From: Oscillospiraceae bacterium
GTDB lineage: Bacteria > Bacillota > Clostridia > Oscillospirales > QAMX01
DNA length: 14,700 nt
NCBI GenBank assembly: GCA_902772625.1
Contig: CACYBP010000346.1
Location: 1 to 14,700, forward strand
Direction: 5' to 3'
Each line of letters starts with the position of its first letter. The stretch's first letter is position 1. Below the pieces are notes generated by a model. That model searched no databases and was not told the origin of the DNA. It worked only from the letters and a program-made list of their open reading frames with translations. The translations under genes were made by a program, and so were the position numbers. Positions 7,183-14,328 of this stretch are shown one piece after another.

Positions 7183-8361
7183 TTACCTCCCCGTTTCATT
7201 CCCGGTCAGCCGGGCTTTCAGCCGGTCAAGCGTCTCCCGGCTCATCCCGCCCGCCGTCAAGTATTCCTCAGCGCCCTTTTCCAGATCCGCGCCGGAGAGG
7301 TCTTCCGCCCCTTGCGCGACAGTCCTGATCATGGGATCCAGAACGTTTTCCCGGATGACGTCGTATTTTTCTTTTTCATGGGTTCCGGAAATGCCGTAGT
7401 AATTCCGGTAGGTCAGCATGTAATCGTCGGTGATCTCCTCAAGGTCCGCGCCGGCAAGGGCCTCGATCAGGATACAGGCAAAGCCCGTCCGGTCCTTTCC
7501 CTCGGTGCAGTGCAGAAGATAAGGTCCTTCCTCCTCCGCCATGGCGGCAAAGCCCGCCGTGATCTTCCCCCGGAACTCCTCCGAGCCGTAATTCATGTTC
7601 AGGGCCGCGGGATAGATCTTTCCGTCCTCGAAAAGCGAGCGGGCGTAAGGCGAAGCAAAGCCGGGATCCGAAAGATATCCTTCGATCTTTCCCCGGTCGT
7701 CGGCAAGATCCAGTATGAATCTCACCCCTGCCCGGGAAATCAGAGCGTCCACGTATGCCGCCCGGCCGTGCTGATCGTCAAGGGGAGACGCGGCGCGGTA
7801 AAGGATCCCCTCCCGGATCCTTCCGACCCGGATCATGCGGAAATTGGCGAAGGTCTCGTCGTCGGGATAGTCCTTCCGGAGATCGGTATAGCTGATATCC
7901 CGGGCGCGCTGGACCGCGGCGTATTTCCCGCGTTCCGCCAGGGTGATCTCTGCCGTGTCGCCCTCCTTCAGCCCGGCCGTGATCCAGAGATCCGCGCCGT
8001 TGTTGATCCCGACCTTGATATACGGATAGCCGGGATAGGCAACCAGCAAAGGCTCGCCCGTTTGGGTATAGTAGCCGTTGTAGTAAGGAAGATCTTCCAG
8101 AACGAAGCCGTTCGAAAAGCTGACGCGGACGCTGTCGCCGTACTGTAAGCCGAGGCGGTTGAAATCTTCGATCGTGGAGGCCACGTACACGCCGCCGAAT
8201 TCCTCTTCGTGCATCACGCCGACGGAGGAAAGCGCGGGTTTTTCCCCGCCGCAGCCCATAAGCAGCGCGAGAAGAAGCGCGCACGCCGCGGAAAGCGCCG
8301 CGAGCCGCCCCGAAAGGCGCCGCAGCCCGGAAGCCGGAACCCGGCCGGAGTTTTGTCTCAT
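7183..8361 (-). CDS. Lipoprotein protein-tyrosine/dual-specificity phosphatase-like enzyme with extra N-terminal beta domain
   Basis: 392 residues. A basic N-terminus and hydrophobic stretch (~20-36) end in a lipobox LMGC, giving a lipid-modified C37. Residues ~47-145 form a small beta-rich domain (YGDSVRVSFSNG, then GEPLLVAYPGYPYIKVGINN and LKEGDTAEI) that resembles the C-terminal domain of SAM hydroxide adenosyltransferases (DUF62); this is a by-eye match. Residues ~170-392 are a phosphatase domain of the IphP/SIW14 sort: NFRMIRVGRIREGILYRA, then the P-loop HCTEGKDRTG with catalytic C285 and R291. The enzyme should act outside the cytoplasmic membrane, on phosphotyrosine, lipid or sugar phosphates. 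The ATG follows GGAGGAAGGAG. It lies between the RsbU-like gene and the STAS-kinase fusion, which it precedes by 5 bases, so it is clearly in the operon. Confidence 0.82.
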   Translation of the reverse strand: MRQNSGRVPASGLRRLSGRLAALSAACALLLALLMGCGGEKPALSSVGVMHEEEFGGVYVASTIEDFNRLGLQYGDSVRVSFSNGFVLEDLPYYNGYYTQTGEPLLVAYPGYPYIKVGINNGADLWITAGLKEGDTAEITLAERGKYAAVQRARDISYTDLRKDYPDDETFANFRMIRVGRIREGILYRAASPLDDQHGRAAYVDALISRAGVRFILDLADDRGKIEGYLSDPGFASPYARSLFEDGKIYPAALNMNYGSEEFRGKITAGFAAMAEEEGPYLLHCTEGKDRTGFACILIEALAGADLEEITDDYMLTYRNYYGISGTHEKEKYDVIRENVLDPMIRTVAQGAEDLSGADLEKGAEEYLTAGGMSRETLDRLKARLTGNETGR

Positions 8362-8424
8362 AGGTTTTCTCCTTCCTCCGCCGGGCGCGGGATCGCAGGC
8401 GGGACGCGAAAGGCCTGTCTTCCT

Positions 8425-10077
8425 TTATTCTTCCGGCTGCTTCTCCTCCCCCGGTTTTCCGCGGAAGGTGAGGCCGAGCATCGTCAGATCGTCAAACTGC
8501 GTGGCGTCCTTTACGAAGCCGTCCACGTCGCGCCTGACGGCGCGGAGCATTTCCTCCGCACCGGCCTGCGGATCCCGGTTCAGCGCCGTAAGCATGCGCT
8601 CGACGCCGAACATCCGGCTGTCGGCATCGGTGGCCTCCGGCACGCCGTCTGTGTAGATAAAAAGGCTTGCTCCGGGTTCCAGCGTGAAATCATAGTCTTT
8701 GTAGCAGATTCCGTCCATACCGCCGACGACAAAGCCGTGCCTGTCCTTCAGGAGTTCGAACCTTCCTCCGGGTCTTCTGATCACCGGGTATTCGTGTCCC
8801 GCGTTGGCCGCCGTCACGCGCCCCGTGGAGATCTCCAGGATCCCGAGCCAGACCGTCACGAACATCTCCGCCTTGTTCCGGCGGCAGATATCGGCATTGA
8901 TGGAGGTCAGGATCGAAGCGGGGGTCCCGCCCGCCTTGGTCCGGTCGCTGATGAGGATGTTGGTGACCATCATGAATAGCGCCGCGGGAACGCCCTTTCC
9001 GGACACGTCCCCGATGGTCAGCGCCAGATGATCGTCGTCGATCAGGAAGAAGTTGTAGAAATCGCCGCCCACCTCCTTGGCGGGATCCATGACGGCGAAG
9101 ATATCGAATTCCCTTCTTCCCGGGAAGGGCGGGAAGATGTTGGGGATGGAATTCTCCTGAATGGTCCGGGCGACCGAAAGCTCCGCCCCGATCCTCTCCT
9201 TTTCGGCCGTGACAGCCGTCAGATTATCGATATAGGACACCATCTCGCCTTCCATGGTGTCGATGGAGGTGGCCAGACCCGAAAGCTCCTCGAACCGGCT
9301 GACCCTTTCAAGCGTCTCGCCCCTGGTGTTCTCTTTGGAAAAGCGGGTCGCCTCAGCCGACAGCCGTCTGAGAGGAAGGACCACCTGTTTCCGGATGTAA
9401 AACGCCGCGAAGACCGATGAAGCCAGGGCCAGAAGGAGGGTGGAAACCGCGACGGTGATGAGGTACGGCCTTCTCGCATCGTAAAGCTCCCTCATGGGTC
9501 TTTGGATACAGAGAATGGCCGCCACGCTTCCCGTGGAATTCTTCACGGGGACCATGGTGGTGATGTGCGGATGCACGCCGTCGGTGGTGTTGGTCCGGTA
9601 AACCGTCTCGGAGGCGGATTTCTGTTCGTAGATACTCCGGTATTTCCGGCGGTATTCGTCGTTGGTGGTGTCGCGCTTATGGCCGAGCTCCCACTCGACG
9701 TATTCGGTATCGTCCACGGAATTGTTCACCGAGTTGAAGACCGAGACGAATCTGCCGTAATCGGTCCGGTCCACCTTGATGATATAGACCAGGGACACGC
9801 TCATTTTTTTGCAGTAGTCGTCCAGATCGGCCCGGGTCATCACGTATTCCATGGCCTTTCTTCCCGAAAGGTACATGTCGATGCTGTCCCCGTTGACCAT
9901 CGCGGCCGCCGTGTCGGCCATATGAGCGGTGGTTTCGGAGTATTCTTTTTCAAACGCCCGGGTAAAGCTCACGAAGCCGATGGTGCTGACGACGATCCCG
10001 AACAGTGATAACACGATGACGATCGCCCCGATGATGTTGGCCGCCATGCTGACGCGGAGTCTGTGAAACAGTTTCAT
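8425..10077 (-). CDS. RsbU/SpoIIE-type PP2C phosphatase with extracytoplasmic sensor and HAMP
   Basis: 550 residues from the ATG at 10077, which has GGGGAG about 9 bases upstream; an in-frame extension to 10179 lacks one and begins with low-complexity residues. TM1 at ~13-35, an outer sensor region ~36-203 (single-CACHE-like, with the typical late segment TMVPVKNSTGSVAAILCIQ), TM2 ~204-228, HAMP ~229-281, a short coiled coil ~285-310 (AEKERIGAELSVARTIQ), then a SpoIIE/PP2C domain ~325-538. Metal ligands are visible: D339 in EVGGDFYN, D357 in IGDVSGKG, D477 in YTDGVPEA, and D529-D530 in TQFDDLT. It should remove phosphate from serine of STAS proteins when its sensor is triggered. The two STAS domains in the same operon are the obvious substrates. 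Ligand unknown. Confidence 0.93.
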   Translation of the reverse strand: MKLFHRLRVSMAANIIGAIVIVLSLFGIVVSTIGFVSFTRAFEKEYSETTAHMADTAAAMVNGDSIDMYLSGRKAMEYVMTRADLDDYCKKMSVSLVYIIKVDRTDYGRFVSVFNSVNNSVDDTEYVEWELGHKRDTTNDEYRRKYRSIYEQKSASETVYRTNTTDGVHPHITTMVPVKNSTGSVAAILCIQRPMRELYDARRPYLITVAVSTLLLALASSVFAAFYIRKQVVLPLRRLSAEATRFSKENTRGETLERVSRFEELSGLATSIDTMEGEMVSYIDNLTAVTAEKERIGAELSVARTIQENSIPNIFPPFPGRREFDIFAVMDPAKEVGGDFYNFFLIDDDHLALTIGDVSGKGVPAALFMMVTNILISDRTKAGGTPASILTSINADICRRNKAEMFVTVWLGILEISTGRVTAANAGHEYPVIRRPGGRFELLKDRHGFVVGGMDGICYKDYDFTLEPGASLFIYTDGVPEATDADSRMFGVERMLTALNRDPQAGAEEMLRAVRRDVDGFVKDATQFDDLTMLGLTFRGKPGEEKQPEE

Positions 10078-10287
10078 GCCGTAAATCTCCCCAAATCCCG
10101 CCCGCACGATCCTCCGGGAAGAGCTTCCTGCCGGAAAGAGAGGCCCTTCCCCGGGGATCGTGACGCTTCCGGGAGGCAAAGGCCGGCGTCCGGAAGCCGG
10201 AGGAAACGCGCCCTGAGCGTTTTGCTCTTCGCGCCTTGCCTTTCCTCTCCCGCGCCGGCCGTTGCCCGCAGTGTCACGAATTCTTTC
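10078..10287 (-). other. Gap between the RsbW-like and RsbU-like genes
   Basis: A 210-base non-coding gap, the largest inside the signalling operon. It holds a short inverted repeat CCGGC/GCCGG at 10183-10200 (5-bp stem, 8-base loop) and the ribosome-binding site of the RsbU-like gene. No convincing -10/-35 pair was seen on the minus strand. Confidence 0.3.
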
Positions 10288-10863
10288 TCAGGAAAGCTTC
10301 TTGAAGACGGTCATCTCCACCACCGGTCCGCGGATGCTGACCTTGACCTCGTCGGCCACGTGGGAGATCACCGATTTTTCCAGCTCATCCCAGGCGGCTT
10401 CGGCGCCTTCGCGCTTTTCCTGAAGATATCTCTGGATCTCGCTTTCGTAGGCGCGCATGCTCCAGTCCGTACCGGCGACGGAGCTTTCATTGCCCATGGC
10501 GAAGAAAACCGGAACGTCGTCGGTGGGCTCGAAGAAGGCGCGGATCTTGCCCATCAGGCCGCGGTTGGCCTCGTTTTTGCCGCTGGTGGAGGCGGAGAGC
10601 AGCTTTTCCCGCACGCTGAAATCCACGTCGGTCTCCACGCGAAGGTGAAGCTCGTAATCCTGCCCTTTGTTTTCGATCCAGAATTCGCCGTCGAGATCCC
10701 TGGTGACGGAGCGCACCATGCTCATCATCTCTTCGGAAAGGAGGCGCAGGTACAGGGCGCTTTTATGGGAAAGCTCCTCGAAAGCCGCCACTTTTTCGGT
10801 CTGATTCAGGACGTATTCGATCTTGTCCGCGCGGTTGGATACCGCGATAACGTCGCTTTTCAT
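10288..10863 (-). CDS. Degenerate RsbW-like (GHKL-fold) protein, putative anti-sigma partner
   Basis: 191 residues, cytoplasmic. The N-terminal half resembles the start of an RsbW-type kinase: LLSEEMMSMV (41-50) sits where the N box EExxxN would be, but the usual Asn is replaced, and no DxGxG or GxGL motif follows. A distinctive patch STSGKN (93-98) and then GLMGKIRAFFE (102-112) is, as far as I recall, repeated in Clostridia proteins found beside STAS and SpoIIE-like genes. The C-terminus (DEVKVSIRGPVVEMTVFKK) looks like the last beta hairpin of the fold. It lies 13 bases after the STAS gene, with AAAGGAG overlapping that stop codon, and upstream of the RsbU-like phosphatase, in the position of rsbW. 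It may bind the STAS protein without phosphorylating it. Function is inferred from position and weak motif likeness. Confidence 0.6.
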   Translation of the reverse strand: MKSDVIAVSNRADKIEYVLNQTEKVAAFEELSHKSALYLRLLSEEMMSMVRSVTRDLDGEFWIENKGQDYELHLRVETDVDFSVREKLLSASTSGKNEANRGLMGKIRAFFEPTDDVPVFFAMGNESSVAGTDWSMRAYESEIQRYLQEKREGAEAAWDELEKSVISHVADEVKVSIRGPVVEMTVFKKLS

Positions 10864-10876
10864 AATTCAGACTCCT

Positions 10877-11176
10877 TTATTCAACGGTCAGGATATCCGC
10901 AAAGCCGGTGACTTCGAAAATCTCCATAATGGTTTCGTTGACGTGGATCACCTTCATCCCGCCCTTGTTCGCCATGATCTTCTGGGTCGAAAGCAGGACG
11001 CGCAGTCCGGCCGAGGAGATGTATTCCAGCTTTTCAAAATCCAGCGTCAGCTCCTGGATCCCGGGCAGAGCGGCCTTCAGCTCCTCCTCCAGTCCGGGCG
11101 CCGTCACGGTGTCCAGCCGGCCTTCCAGAGCCACGCAGCCTTTGCTGTTTTCAATCTTTTTCGTCAGGTTCAGCAT
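10877..11176 (-). CDS. STAS-domain anti-anti-sigma factor (RsbV/SpoIIAA-like)
   Basis: 99 residues from the ATG at 11176, chosen because GGAGG lies 8 bases upstream; an ATG nine codons earlier has none. A complete single STAS domain: strand CVALEGRLDT (14-23), LTLDFEKLEYISSAGLR (43-59) with the phosphorylatable S54/S55, and the C-terminal FEVTGFADILTVE. The closing motif and the YISSAGLRV site closely match the STAS domain of the kinase fusion downstream (TGFTEMMTVE), which suggests shared ancestry and possibly shared partners. In partner switching, the unphosphorylated form captures the RsbW-like protein and frees its target; the RsbU-like phosphatase in the same operon would supply that form. 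It is the first gene after the promoter at 11371-11399. Confidence 0.93.
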   Translation of the reverse strand: MLNLTKKIENSKGCVALEGRLDTVTAPGLEEELKAALPGIQELTLDFEKLEYISSAGLRVLLSTQKIMANKGGMKVIHVNETIMEIFEVTGFADILTVE

Positions 11177-11370
11177 GATCTTTTCCTCCGTTCGTAATTT
11201 CAAAGATTCTCTTACATATTGAGAGGGGCTCTTTCGTCCCGTTTCTCCGCTTTTTTTGCCGTCGGGAAGGCGCGTGCATCCGCGCCCCGCGGCGTGACCC
11301 TCCGGCCGGTCAAGCCGGGCCGTCTTTTCCCTTCTTCAGACCTTTGGCCGATCGGACCGTCTTTCAGTTG
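11177..11370 (-). promoter_or_regulatory. Long 5' leader of the signalling operon
   Basis: About 190 bases separate the -10 box from the first ATG. The leader contains a perfect 6-bp hairpin GGCGCG/CGCGCC at 11269-11286 (6-base loop), a run of seven A on the minus strand near 11251-11257, and a small CTCTC/GAGAG-like hairpin near 11209-11226. No known riboswitch aptamer could be fitted. Confidence 0.35.
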
Positions 11371-11399
11371 ATTTTAGCATATTCCGGGGAAAAAGTAAA
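11371..11399 (-). promoter_or_regulatory. Sigma-A-type promoter with extended -10 for the signalling operon
   Basis: On the minus strand, TTTACT (11394-11399) and TAAAAT (11371-11376) are separated by exactly 17 bases, with TGC directly before the -10 hexamer (extended -10). This is an AT-rich island in a GC-rich gap and points toward the STAS gene. Expected start site near 11364. Matches to TTGACA/TATAAT are 4/6 and 5/6. Confidence 0.65.
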
Positions 11400-11427
11400 C
11401 ACGTTCCGGCGGAATTCGGTTGAAAGC

Positions 11428-11507
11428 GGCGCGCGGGACATAGAGCAAGCCGCGCCTTTTCCCGAAAGCGGAGCAAAGACAGCGGCGTCCCGGATAGGAG
11501 GCGCCGC
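11428..11507 (-). terminator. Tandem GC-rich hairpins after the homocysteine methyltransferase gene, possible terminator region
   Basis: Two inverted repeats follow the stop at 11526-11528: GCGGCG/CGCCGC at 11482-11507 and GGCGCG/CGCGCC at 11428-11456, each a 6-bp stem with a long loop. The first is followed on the minus strand by TGTCTTTG and the second by GCTTTC, only weak T-rich tails. They lie before the promoter of the left block, where the right block should end. Termination is likely by position but the signal is not classical. Confidence 0.35.
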
Positions 11508-11525
11508 GTGAGTCAATAAACAGAT

Positions 11526-12362
11526 TCAGCCGAAGATCTTTTCTTTCAGGGCGCGGATATAGGCCGCGTTGCTTCCGCAGCATCCGCCGATGTATTTCAC
11601 GTCGTGTTCCAGGGCGGGAAGCGAGTCCTCCACGAACTGGCCGACGTCGAACTGCACCTTCTCCTCCCCGTCCTCCAGGATCGGTTTCCCGGCGTTGGGC
11701 TTGAAGATCAGGGGAAGATCGGTGTACTCCCGGAAGGAGGCGATGATCGGGATCGCCTTTTCCGGCCCCAGGGAGCAGTTGACCCCCACGGCCGCCACGG
11801 GCAAATCCTTCAGCGCGTCCAGATAGTATTCCACCGAATGGCCCATGATGGTCTTCCCCACCTCGGTGAAGGTCATCATGGTGAAAACCGGCAGATCGTG
11901 TTTCACGGCGGCCTTCACGGCGACGCGCATCATGTCTGCGTCCATAAAGGTCTGCAGAACGATGACGTCGGGCTTTTCTTTGACGCCCGCGGAGATCTGC
12001 TCGTCAAAGAGCTCGTAGGCCTCCTCCTCGGAAAGATCGCCGTAGGGCTCCATAAGCGCCGGCAGCGGCCCCGCCGAAAGGGCGACCTTCGCTCTCTTCC
12101 CCACGGTTTCGCGCGCGAGCCTCACCCCGGCGCCCACGATCTCGTCCACCGTGTAACCGGCCCGCTTCACGGCGAGGCGGTTCGCCCCGAAGGTGTTGGC
12201 CAGGATGATCTCGGCGCCCGCGTCGGCGTATTCCGACGCAAGCTCCCGCACGATCTCCGGCTTCTCCAGATTATATCGCCACACCGGCCCGCGGTCGTCG
12301 GTCTTTTCCCAAAGACTGGTGCCCACGGCGCCGTCCAGCAAAACGATGTCGTTTCGTCCCAT
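11526..12362 (-). CDS. Homocysteine S-methyltransferase-family protein (MetH N-domain/BHMT-like)
   Basis: 278 residues from the ATG at 12362, which has AGGAG 12 bases upstream; an ATG eight codons earlier has no site. A TIM barrel of the zinc-dependent thiol methyltransferase family: LLDGAVGTSLWEK at the start, ANTFGANR (55-62), and the three zinc-binding cysteines C196 (GVNCS) and C261-C262 (GGCCG). Length fits a stand-alone Hcy-binding domain without the pterin and cobalamin modules of MetH. It activates a thiol, normally homocysteine, for methylation. With a separate corrinoid protein and URO-D-type methyltransferases immediately upstream, it may take the methyl group from that corrinoid protein, making methionine from a methyl donor other than methyl-folate. 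A different thiol acceptor, or a demethylase role, cannot be excluded. Confidence 0.87.
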   Translation of the reverse strand: MGRNDIVLLDGAVGTSLWEKTDDRGPVWRYNLEKPEIVRELASEYADAGAEIILANTFGANRLAVKRAGYTVDEIVGAGVRLARETVGKRAKVALSAGPLPALMEPYGDLSEEEAYELFDEQISAGVKEKPDVIVLQTFMDADMMRVAVKAAVKHDLPVFTMMTFTEVGKTIMGHSVEYYLDALKDLPVAAVGVNCSLGPEKAIPIIASFREYTDLPLIFKPNAGKPILEDGEEKVQFDVGQFVEDSLPALEHDVKYIGGCCGSNAAYIRALKEKIFG

Positions 12363-12412
12363 ATCTTTCTTTTTCTCCTCCGCCATCTCGGTCCCGCATG
12401 GCAGGCTGCCGG

Positions 12413-12425
12413 CCCCGGTCCGGGG
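12413..12425 (-). other. Small hairpin 3 bases after the URO-D gene stop
   Basis: CCCCG pairs with CGGGG around a 3-base loop, starting 3 bases after the stop codon of the URO-D-family gene. No T-tract. It matches the pattern of compact hairpins after the stop codons of the other two genes in this cluster. Confidence 0.35.
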
Positions 12426-12428
12426 TCT

Positions 12429-13565
12429 TCAGGCCTTCATCCCGAACATTCTTTCTTTGAGATCCAGATAATAGAGATAATCGTCCGGATCGACGTTCGG
12501 CGGGCAGCGGTGGTCGCAGAAGGGGATGTAGCCGCCCCGCGCCACGTATTTTTCCAGCGATTCGAGATAGGCCTTGATGGCCTCTTTCCCGGCGCCGAGC
12601 TGCATCTTGTCCACGCCGCCCATGATGCGGAGCTGTCCCTCGTACTGATCCAGAAGCTCGCCGGGGTGGGCGCAGCTGTTCACCTCGTAGGGGAACAGGC
12701 AATTGATCCCGCCCTCCAGAAGATAAGGGAGGATCGGACGCACGTCGCCGTCGCAGTCGGTGTACCAGAGATCGATCCCGTACTGATCCAGCTTTTTCCG
12801 GATGCGCTTGTAGCGCGGCATGACCACGTCCCGGAAGAAGGGCACCGACACGATGGGGCCGTTCTTGAAGCAGATGTCCTCCCACCCGGAGGCGTAATCG
12901 AAGGTGAAGTTCCCGAGAAGCTGGTCGAGCGAATCCTCCACCAGCACGCAGCAGGTCTCCACCATATCCTCCACCATGTCCGGGTAGTCGTAGCACGCGT
13001 AGGCCAGCCCCTCGAAGGTCAGCATATCCCGGATCTTTCCGATCATGGAGCCGCAGCTGACTCCCAGGGGGTAATCCCGGTCCTCGGGATGGAGGGCCTT
13101 CAGAGCCGCGATATCCAGCTTTCGTTCCGGAGAATTCCGGTCGAAATGTTCTTCTTTCACGCGCTTCCAGTCCTCCGGCGTGGTCACCGAGGATTTCAGG
13201 TAGTGCGGGATGGTGTCCCTTCCCGAGGCCAGCACCTCGGCCATGAGGCCGTCGGCATTGATCAGGACGATCTTGCCGTCGTGTCTTCCGATCTCCTTCG
13301 CCTCAAAGGGCGGGCACATCCAGTCGACGCCGCCGATGACCGCGATCCTGTCAAAGCTGAAAAAGACGTCGGCTTCTTCGTTGTTCGTGATGCCGTTTTC
13401 GTAAAAAAGCGGCCATTGGGTGAAGTTTTCGTTCCAGTATCCGAACTCCATGTTGAAGCACCGGTCGACCGAGCGGTAATGCATCTGCCGGTTGAAGCGC
13501 TCTCTGGCGGTCATGGTCCCGGCCCAGGGCTTTCGGATCGGTGTGATGGATTTCACTGTTCTCAT
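12429..13565 (-). CDS. Uroporphyrinogen-decarboxylase-family methyltransferase (MtaA/MtbA/CmuA-like group)
   Basis: 378 residues, cytoplasmic. It belongs to the URO-D superfamily by its C-terminal half: LWYTDCDGDVRPILP (266-280), GGINCLFPYEV (285-295), IMGGVDKMQL (314-323), and GGYIPFCDHRCPPNV (344-358). The cluster C350, H352, C354 lies where methyltransferase members place zinc or the catalytic metal; the true decarboxylase signature near the N-terminus (RQAGRYLPEY) is absent, so heme synthesis is unlikely. Members of this group move methyl groups between a substrate or cofactor and a corrinoid protein. The corrinoid protein gene lies just upstream, 63 bases away, and a homocysteine methyltransferase follows. 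GGAG is 5 bases before the ATG. A second possible start is at codon 18. The methyl donor is unknown. Confidence 0.85.
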   Translation of the reverse strand: MRTVKSITPIRKPWAGTMTARERFNRQMHYRSVDRCFNMEFGYWNENFTQWPLFYENGITNNEEADVFFSFDRIAVIGGVDWMCPPFEAKEIGRHDGKIVLINADGLMAEVLASGRDTIPHYLKSSVTTPEDWKRVKEEHFDRNSPERKLDIAALKALHPEDRDYPLGVSCGSMIGKIRDMLTFEGLAYACYDYPDMVEDMVETCCVLVEDSLDQLLGNFTFDYASGWEDICFKNGPIVSVPFFRDVVMPRYKRIRKKLDQYGIDLWYTDCDGDVRPILPYLLEGGINCLFPYEVNSCAHPGELLDQYEGQLRIMGGVDKMQLGAGKEAIKAYLESLEKYVARGGYIPFCDHRCPPNVDPDDYLYYLDLKERMFGMKA

Positions 13566-13587
13566 CCCTTCTCCGCGGATTTGTTCT

Positions 13588-13611
13588 CCCCGGCAGGGTC
13601 TCCCGCCGGGG
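13588..13611 (-). other. Perfect 7-bp hairpin between the corrinoid protein and URO-D genes
   Basis: CCCCGGC pairs with GCCGGGG across a 10-base loop, 17 bases after the corrinoid-protein stop codon. The sequence after it on the minus strand is AGAACAAAT, so it is not a clear terminator. It may protect the 3' end of the corrinoid-protein message and raise its level relative to the next gene. Confidence 0.5.
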
Positions 13612-13628
13612 CTTAAGGGGACTTATTC

Positions 13629-14270
13629 TCAGCCTGCAAGCTCGGTGCAGAATTCCAGCGCCTTGTCCGCCGCCGACGCCGCGTCGGAGGTATAGGCGTC
13701 CGCGCCGATCTTCCGGCAGAATTCCTCGGTCACGGGCGCGCCGCCCACCATGATCCTGACCTTGTCGCGGATCCCGGCTTCCTCGGCCTTTTTCACGACC
13801 TCTCCCATCACGCCCATGGTGGTGGTGAGAAGAGCCGAGCAGGCGATGATCTGGCAGCCTTCGTTCTTCGCGGTCTCCACGAAGGTCTCGGGAGATACGT
13901 CGGTGCCGAGGTCGATGACCTCCAGCCCTTTGCCCTCCATCATCATCTTGACCAGATTCTTGCCGATGTCGTGAAGATCTCCCTGAACCGTGCCGATGCA
14001 GACCTTGCCGCTGGCCTTCACGCCCTCAGCCGCGAGCAGGGGCTTCAGGAGCTGGGCGCCCTGGTTCATGGCTCTGGCCGCCACCAGGACCTCCGGCACG
14101 AACACTTCGTTGTTCTTGAATTTTTCGCCGATGACGTTCATGCCCGGCACGAGTCCCTTTTCCAGGATATCCTGGGCGGAGATCCCCTCGTCGATGGCCT
14201 GCTGGACCAAAGCTTTCACGTCCCGGGCTCTCCCGGCCTGCAGCTTTTCGGAAATGTCGTCAAAGATCAT
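13629..14270 (-). CDS. Methyltransferase corrinoid (cobalamin-binding) protein, MtbC/MtaC type
   Basis: 213 residues, the usual size for this family. Residues 1-85 are the four-helix methionine-synthase-like cap (KGLVPGMNVIGEKF, VFVPEVLVAARAMN). Residues 88-213 are the Rossmann-like B12-binding domain: DLHDIGKN (98-105) with H100 as lower cobalt ligand, SALLTTTM (145-152), and GGAPV (176-180). It carries a cob(I)alamin that is methylated by one methyltransferase and demethylated by another. GGAGG lies about 7 bases before the ATG. The flanking URO-D-family genes and the homocysteine methyltransferase are the natural partners. No MttB, MtaB or MtgB-like substrate methyltransferase and no reductive activase is in the window, so the substrate cannot be read from here. 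Confidence 0.95.
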   Translation of the reverse strand: MIFDDISEKLQAGRARDVKALVQQAIDEGISAQDILEKGLVPGMNVIGEKFKNNEVFVPEVLVAARAMNQGAQLLKPLLAAEGVKASGKVCIGTVQGDLHDIGKNLVKMMMEGKGLEVIDLGTDVSPETFVETAKNEGCQIIACSALLTTTMGVMGEVVKKAEEAGIRDKVRIMVGGAPVTEEFCRKIGADAYTSDAASAADKALEFCTELAG

Positions 14271-14328
14271 GATCGTTCCTCCTTGCGTTATTTCTGTTTC
14301 TTTTTTGATGCTTTGCTTTTATTCTGTG

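Noticed and set aside
10078..10179. N-terminal extension of the RsbU-like protein by 34 residues
   Set aside because: The ATG at 10077 has GGGGAG at proper spacing and begins just before the first transmembrane helix; the extension has no motif.
11177..11370. Possible c-di-GMP-I riboswitch (GGGTCACG and GGGACGAAAG segments in the leader)
   Set aside because: The two segments recall the aptamer core, but the CAGGGCAAACC tetraloop part and the closing stems could not be paired, so the likeness is probably chance.
11604..13616. Long plus-strand open frame opposite the URO-D and homocysteine methyltransferase genes
   Set aside because: It mirrors two well-supported minus-strand genes, is rich in His/Arg/Gly/Val as expected for antisense of GC-rich codons, and shows no family motif.
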